64,000 bases of DNA from Hsuehochloa calcarea (lineage: Eukaryota; Streptophyta; Magnoliopsida; Poales; Poaceae). Under the pieces are notes generated by a model, which saw only the letters and a program-made list of their open reading frames with translations, was not told the origin of the DNA and did not search any database. Location of the stretch: the NCBI GenBank assembly GCA_036346395.1, contig CM070602.1:15509098-15573097 (forward strand), read 5' to 3'. Positions 57,961 to 64,000 of the stretch are shown here, one piece after another. Within the stretch, counting starts at the first letter, position 1. Each line of letters starts with the position of its first letter. Position numbers and translations under genes: made by a program.

Positions 57961-60900
57961 TTAATTAACTTGGACGACTTTCCATAAAACTCATGAGCCT
58001 CGATCATAGAAATAACTCGATCACATGCATCAACGTGCACCATCCAAACATCCATTTCACCCAAGTCCAAACCAACTTCTATTTTATTTTTCTAAGTTAA
58101 ATCATTTTCCAAAATTTCCATAGTAAAAGCAATACCATAACATCATGTTAAATCATAGTTGATCATTTGGCTAAATCCTCTAAATTAAATATTTTTAGTC
58201 TAAGCATGACTAGACATATTTTCCCACAAGAACATCTAGTCAGTACTACTATATTAACCAGAGTTTTACCTAGGGCGACAAGGCGTGAGGGATTAATGTT
58301 CAAGAATTTTCAATTCCAAGACCAGTAAGTAAATAATCAGTATTGCAATCATAATTCCATAATCCAATCTCCAGCAATTATATAACCTTATACTCCAATA
58401 TCAATTAGTCCAATATCCATATTATCAGTCTATTTCTATGATTCGACTTCCATCGATCCAACATTCAACAATACTCTAATTCTATAATCTGATATCCATT
58501 ATTCCTTAATAAATTATTTTTAATAATTCAACATCCATCAATACAATGATTATGTAATCCTATAATCCAATTTTCAACAATCCGATATCCAATAATTATC
58601 TATTTCTATAATCCAATCTTCGATTATCCAATATCAACAATTATCTACTTCTAGAATCTGATATCCAATAATTCGATATCCAACAATAAGCTACTTCTAG
58701 ATTCTGATATCCAATAATCATGTATTTCTAATAATCCAATGTCCAACGATAATGTATTTGTCCAATCCAATATCCAACGATGATATATCTCTAAAAATTC
58801 AACATCCAACCATAATCCACTTCTATAATTTGATATCAACAATCCGATCTTAATAATGATATATTCTAATAATCCAGCAAAATATACATGTATAATCCAA
58901 CCAAGATATATTTCTATAATCTAATCAAGATATATCTCTATAATACAATCCAGATTTATTTCTAAAACACTCCAAGATTTATTCCTAAAATCCAGCATCC
59001 ATCAATCATTTATTTCTATAATCCACATCCGTCAATATTGCATTTCTATGATTCAACCTCCCATAATTATTAAATCCTATAATCCAACTATCAACAGTTG
59101 TATAATTTTGTAATCAATATCCATGAATCATGTATTCCTACAATCCCACCTCCCTCCATCGTATGTTGCTATAATCCAACAATAAGATATTCTTAAAATC
59201 AAACATCCAATAGTAATATATTCTTATAATCCAATCCTTTCAATTTCTAACCCCTAAGTACATCACATTCAGAAAGATTCTCCATACTGTCTATCTTGAC
59301 AATAAATACTATACATTGGAATTGGGAATAACTATAAAGCGTAAGACATGAATTTGAATTAATTGAGTATAAATACGCATGCAATAATAATTTAAAATAG
59401 AATTTAAAAATTGGGATTCAAATATGATGATAGGATGTAACTTGCCTTGCTTATTTAGTTGTTGTTTTCTAATGATGTAAAAATCCTGCTCTCCGAAGTT
59501 GTCGAAATCTTCATGCGAAAATAAGCCAATTCAAATCAAATTCAAATAAAATTCAAACTAAATAATTTTGGTTCTAAGAGAAAGATATTGAATTTTGATG
59601 AATTTTGAATCACTTGAACTCGAACGAAGGGGAACGGGCTCTCGGAAGTTTGAAAATACAAGAAATGATGAAATTAGAGATTTTGAGAATTTTTGGAATT
59701 AATTTTCTGAAGAAAATAAATTATTGCATCATGATGACGTCAGCAGGGGAATTTTGAATTTCGACTGGAATTATTTTTCAATGGAAAAAAGGGTGCGGGT
59801 TACTGGCAAGTGGGCTTGGTCTTGTGGACTAGGTCCATGAAAATGCGCTAGTTCATGGTGGATCGGGGGCAAGAGAATAGGTGTTGCCATGTGGGCTTTC
59901 CACGTGGGCAAGCGGATGAGGTGACCCTGACTTGGTGCCAGGTGGCGCTGATGTGGCTGCGCCACGTTGGATGGAGGATGGCGACTCCTCAGCAAAGAGC
60001 TCGCTGGAGCTACATGCCACGGCGAGGCTCGGTGAGTGCTCCGACAGAAGAAGAGGACTGAGGGGAAGATATTGCTCTCGGTTTCGACGATGATGCATAG
60101 AAAGATGGTCGGTGACGAGAAGAAAAGGCAGCGGCAGCGGTGAGATGCGGTTGGAGGTGGCAACGGAGTTCCGGTGGGGCTTCGGCGAGGTGAGAGCGAG
60201 CACCACGTAGAACATGGCCTTCCGATGCCGTCGGTGAAGACCACGGTGGAGAAGGACCTTTGCTGACGGTGCAAAAGACGATAGGGAGGAGCTCGGCCAC
60301 GGAGCTGCAATGGCGAAGCGTGACGCGGAGAGAGCGAGAGAGAGGGAGAGGGTTGGGGGAGGGAAGGAAGAGGAGCTCGAGGGGTGCACAGAGCTCTCTT
60401 TATATGGGGTTGAGGAGTAGGGGAGAAGGCTCGTGGCATGGGGTGGTGCTCCGGACGGCATGGCCGACGGGACAGAGCGGGGTGGAGGTGACGCGTGTAG
60501 ACGCGGACGGGACGGGGCGAAGTAGAGGGTGGGTGAGGGAGGAAATGGGGTGGCGAGGTGCGGCGGGGTCAACAGGAGTAGGTGAGGGAGGAGACGGGGC
60601 AGAGACGGAGAGGACGAGGCGGCGAGGTGGTGATGCGGCGGCATGGGCAGCCAACGGGAGGGAGGCGTGGAGGAAGGTTGTGGCATGGGCCCCACTTGGC
60701 AGCGGGACAGAGAGAGGAGGCCGGTGTGGAGGTAACTGGCGGGTGGGGACTACCGGGCAGTGAGAGAGGGAGGGAAGAGGGAGATGGGCTGGCGCGTGGG
60801 CCCAACTTGGCAGGGAGCTGGAGAGCGGAAAGGGAGGTCAACAAGCGGGCTCCATGGGTAAGAGAGAGAGAAAGGGAGAGAGGCCGGCGGGAGGCTGGGC

Positions 60901-61391
60901 CGATGGGAGGGAGAACTGGGCCGGGTGCAGGAAAGAAAATGGGTCGGTGAGGAAGATTCGGCCCAAAGCGATTTTTTAGATTTTTAATACTTTTCCAATT
61001 ACAAAAATACAAGAAAACAAGAAAGGCTTTTAGAAAATAGATAATAGAGTACAAAAATTATGAAAAAATTCACAAAAAATTCCTAACTTATTTTAAACTT
61101 AATAAAAATTATTCCCAACTTAAAGATGGCATTTAATTTTTCATGTAAATTATTTTTAATTTATGGAAAATACGAAAAACTTTTTTAAAATCCAAAAAAT
61201 TCAGTAAATTAATTAAATTTTCCTTTTTAAATTTAAATCCAATAAAACCCAGTAAACTCAATAAATTCTATTTTTGACTTTTAAAACTAGAAAATTCAGG
61301 AAAAGCAATAAAAACTATTTTAAATCTCAAAAATCAATAAAATAATAATTTTATTATTTTTAATTTGGTAATATTACTTTGGGATGTTACA
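57960..61391 (-). mobile_element. LTR-like block of another Gypsy family inside F
   Basis: The right edge reads TTTGGGATGTTACA, the reverse of the TGTAACATCCC start of chromovirus LTRs such as E, so the block lies on the minus strand. It has a GC-rich leader-like section (59770-60960) and long AT-rich sections, like the LTR of E in layout but not in sequence. The left edge near 57960 has no clear CA/TG end, so it is a truncated or solo LTR. No gag-pol is seen in it. Confidence 0.6.
58370..59250. repeat. Degenerate AT-rich minisatellite
   Basis: About 0.9 kb is built of imperfect units resembling tatttctataatccaatatc plus caacaat, roughly 30-45 bp long and very uneven. No ORF. Confidence 0.7.
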
Positions 61392-61850
61392 ATTACCCTT
61401 AGTATTATGGGTAGTTCGTACGCCTGCTAGCAGTGCTATAGGTGAAACATCATTTTTTCTAGTTTTTAGAGCGGAAACTATGCTTCCACGAGAACTAAAG
61501 ATTCAATCGACAAGGGTCAAAAACTTCAATGACTCTAATCAGGAACAACTTCGAGCGGATGACATGAACCTACTCGAAGAAAAGAGGAATCAAGGCTTAA
61601 TTCATTCAGCAGTCTACCAACAAGCCCTGCACAAATACTACGATAGTAAGGTGTAACATCACAGTCTTGCTGTAGGCGATTTCGTGTTGAAAAAATTCAA
61701 TCCCAGTCTAATCGGAACAAACTTCCTCCCAAGTGGGAAGGTCCTTACACCGTGGTCGAAGTTACGCGACCAGGTTCGGTACGAGTAGCAATGGAAGATG
61801 GCCAAGTCCTTTCTAATTCCTGAAACATCGACCAATTATGCAAATTTTAT
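61392..61850 (+). pseudogene. Element F integrase C-terminus
   Basis: The frame from 61392 reads L-P-L-V-L-W, G-E-T-S-F-F-L-V-F, then L-L-E-E-K-R and Y-Q-Q-A-L-H-K-Y-Y, followed in other frames by V-G-D-F-V-L-K-K and W-E-G-P-Y-T-V-V-E-V. This is the end of Gypsy integrase. A stop at 61654 and a frameshift near 61700 break it. Confidence 0.85.
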
Positions 61851-61977
61851 GTGTAACTTCTTACTTTCTCAATAAAGTTTCAGTTTACTTCAATCTTTAT
61901 TGTTTTACATTTGAGCAACGCTTTGATGATTTTCTATCATTTTTTAAAACACTTGATTTTCTTTACACTATTCGAAG

Positions 61978-62350
61978 AAATGTAACATCACTTAGTCAAA
62001 GTTTTTCCTCTGCGCACGTGGTCTTGCCCACTAGAAGGAAATTCCTAGTGTCGACTCGTTCCTAGCTTTTGCTACCAATACAAAGAAACTGGGTTCAACA
62101 AACTCTAATCGAAATAATTTCAAGCAAGTTCTTTTTCAACTTAGTCTATTTGTCATTCACTTTGAAGAATTTCCTAAGTGAAGTATACTTTCATAATTTA
62201 TTCGACTACTTTCGGTAAACTCAATTAGTTCAAACCGGTCGGAGAAAGACGCAACATCTAATCAAAATCTTTCCTCTGCATGTGGTCCTGTCTACTAGAA
62301 GGAACTTCCTAGTGTCGTATTGTTTCTAACTCTTGCAATCAGTATACAAC
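61978..62350. repeat. Two diverged direct copies of an about 100-bp segment
   Basis: Copies at about 61978-62082 and 62246-62347 share tctttcctctgc, actagaaggaa and ttcctagtgtcg. They are about 268 bp apart in the non-coding region after integrase. Confidence 0.75.
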
Positions 62351-62588
62351 TATTGAGTTCACTAAGAAAAGTTGAACGAATTTTCAAGGCAATCTAATCA
62401 CTATTTACTAAGCAAATAGTTGGGGCTATGATAAAGTTATTAATATGACTTCAATTCTCTGTATTTAGTTCAATTTCTTTTCTCTATTCATTGTCTTATG
62501 AGCTACTAACTAGTCAACAAGATAATTTACAAGAAAAAGGTTTATATTCATACACAAAAGCTTGTCGTTACAAATTTTCTATTACAAA

Positions 62589-63999
62589 CTACTCTGACAA
62601 AGGAGATCCAATCTGCATCTCCTCCGTGACCTTTCTGATTGGTTGTACCGCCTCAATCAGCTGCATGGCCCCTGCCTCAAGGCAGTCGAAGTCGGCTTCG
62701 ATTGGTTGAAGATGAAGATTACGGTCATGTGCCTTGAGCTTTGCCAATGCATAACTTACTACACTTTCGACCGCTTCTCTTATCGAATCAGCTTGGTTGG
62801 TCTTTAGAGTGGCCACCAACTCTTCTAAGGTTCTGACTTGTTGTCCAATGGTACTCGTATGTGCGAGCATGGTGTCCTCAAGAGGAGTTACCTCCTTAGC
62901 ACCAATGCCTCTGAGTACATTGTTTAGCAGAGAAATATTGTTATGAAGGTTGATCTTCATCGACTTCGTCTCCTCCTGACTACGAGTCGAAGGTCCTTGA
63001 AGTCACTTTATTTTGACTACTTGCTCTGTAGACAGAGTACGACTAGTCAGAACAATACCTCTTAAAAGATAGTTAACAAAATTAGTCATAGGTAGAGAAT
63101 TTCTTACATGCTAGTCGAGAGTCAAGCTTCTTGACCTCAAGGTCGTGGGAAGCAACATCCTTTGTGTGCTGCTCCTCCAGCGCTTTTATTCTTTCATCTT
63201 TTTCTTTATTGATATGGGTAAGCTCATTGATGACCATGGACTTTGAATCAACCTTGGTTTTGAACTTAACCATATCGATCTCTTTTTTTGCAAAGAAAAG
63301 GAGCTAAAGAAAGAAAAGAAAGTCATTGAGATGAACAGTTTTAAGTTCAGAACTTACTGTTTATTATACTATACAACTCAAAAGCTGCAGAGTTTGCCTC
63401 CTAAAGTTTCTTCATCAGGTTGAGTTTTTTGTCCTTTAGCTTCTGTGCCTCGACTTTTTCGTAGTCGAGTGCATCAGCCAAGGACTTTTTGTCACTCTTG
63501 AACCTGCAAAGGTTAGAGTAGACATGAGAATTGGACAAGTAGTCAAAAGACAGAAGACTACATGTGACAGTAACTTACCATCTCTTTGTCTTCTCGCAGA
63601 GTTCAGCCTTTTGTTGTCTTAGCAGCACAAGTTGTCTGTGGCATTCACCAACAGTGACAGCTTGTTCCAAAGATTTCTGAATGAAGAAAGACAGTGATAA
63701 GCAAGAAACAATCGAATATGTAAATGTTTGGCATCTGATACTTACGTTAATGGTTGTTTGAGCAAAATTGGCATACACCTTTTGGGAATCTTTGAGTTCA
63801 TCTATCTCTTCGACTTGGTCCCACCATATATTTTGAAGATGCTCGTCATAAAAAATATTCCCCCTGTTAGGAATGTACTTAGGGTGTGGGACTCGGTCAC
63901 GAGACCTGAATGAAGAAGATCCAACAATGGATGGTGGGCCAAAGAACCCGGAGAAGTGGTCGAAGAAGTCTTCTTCCTCTTCTGCGTTGCTGGCATCAA
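62589..63999 (-). pseudogene. Antisense multi-exon ORF of element F (coiled-coil C-terminal part)
   Basis: Minus-strand exons fit splice sites: from beyond the window to 63746 (donor GTAAGTATC), 63676-63579 (acceptor TTCAG, donor GTAAGT), about 63504-63360, about 63280-63105 (donor GTAAGA) and about 62975-62589. The first has an acidic start, then FFDHFSGFFGPPS and YDEHLQNIWWDQVEEIDEL. Later exons are charged coiled coil. A TAG in the third exon (after K-K-L, near 63403) breaks it. It runs against the element, as in A, and should carry the Transposase_28-like N-terminus beyond position 64000. Confidence 0.7.
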
Positions 64000-64000
64000 T

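Larger units (their letters stand above)
55363..64000 (+). mobile_element. Tat-like Ty3/Gypsy element F, 5' part, interrupted; runs off the window
   Basis: The 5' LTR (55363-56092) is followed by primer site TGGCGCCGATCGTGG (56095-56109), a decayed gag (56170-57960) and the C-terminal part of integrase (about 61392-61850). Most of pol is missing and an unrelated LTR-like block lies in its place. Past integrase come a long repeat-rich non-coding part and a minus-strand spliced ORF. No 3' LTR appears before the window ends. LTR and primer site are of the same type as element A. Confidence 0.85.

Noticed and set aside
59771..60695. Minus-strand ORFs of 222 and 280 codons
   Set aside because: They overlap in different frames, are low-complexity (Pro/Ser/His-rich) and lie in the GC-rich part of an LTR-like block. 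No recognisable domain.

Overview
The window is nuclear DNA of a grass (Poaceae), possibly Oryza or a near relative. Evidence: an intron-rich PHD/SWIB/Plus-3 gene whose first exon is very GC-rich, a nuclear tRNA-Ser, and dense nested LTR retrotransposons of grass-type lineages (Tekay-like chromovirus, Tat-like Gypsy, SIRE/Maximus-like Copia, BARE/Angela/RIRE1-like solo LTR). I see no bacterial, organellar or viral operon.

Layout. (1) 1325-15105, minus: one apparently intact gene of nine coding exons (about 635 aa) with PHD-type zinc fingers, a SWIB domain and a Plus-3 domain. Its last intron has all the marks of a minor-spliceosome (U12) AT-AC intron. Intron 6 carries a decayed 5.9 kb Copia element (4150-10044), intron 2 a 1.0 kb internally deleted Copia element (12908-13939), and the 3' flank a 0.5 kb hAT-type element (512-1014). 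(2) 16.1-36.6 kb: a nest. A Tat-like Gypsy element A (16613-28500, minus) has lost gag-pol but keeps an antisense, spliced ORF. It is split by Copia element B (19273-27543, minus) with a perfect target duplication. Copia element C (28589-36385, plus), of the same family as B, lies 88 bp from A. (3) 36.7-40.2 kb: a Mutator-like inverted-repeat element (36692-38397) containing a second one, then a solo LTR (38636-40199). (4) 40.2-52.9 kb: a 12.2 kb Ty3/Gypsy chromovirus E with 3.2 kb LTRs and a perfect 5-bp target duplication, inserted in an older small TIR element. (5) 52.9-54.2 kb: a Mutator-like element with a solo LTR nested inside, both with perfect target duplications. (6) 54473-54554: tRNA-Ser(AGA), minus. 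(7) 55363-end: Tat-like element F (plus): 5' LTR, decayed gag, integrase C-terminus, a tandem-repeat region and an antisense multi-exon ORF running out of the window. A foreign LTR-like segment (about 57960-61391, minus) replaces most of pol.

The only host genes I support are the PHD/SWIB/Plus-3 gene and the tRNA. The least ordinary signals are the AT-AC intron, the spliced antisense ORFs kept in two Tat-like elements whose sense genes are wrecked, and the repeated CxxC/coiled-coil region of the B/C gag proteins.
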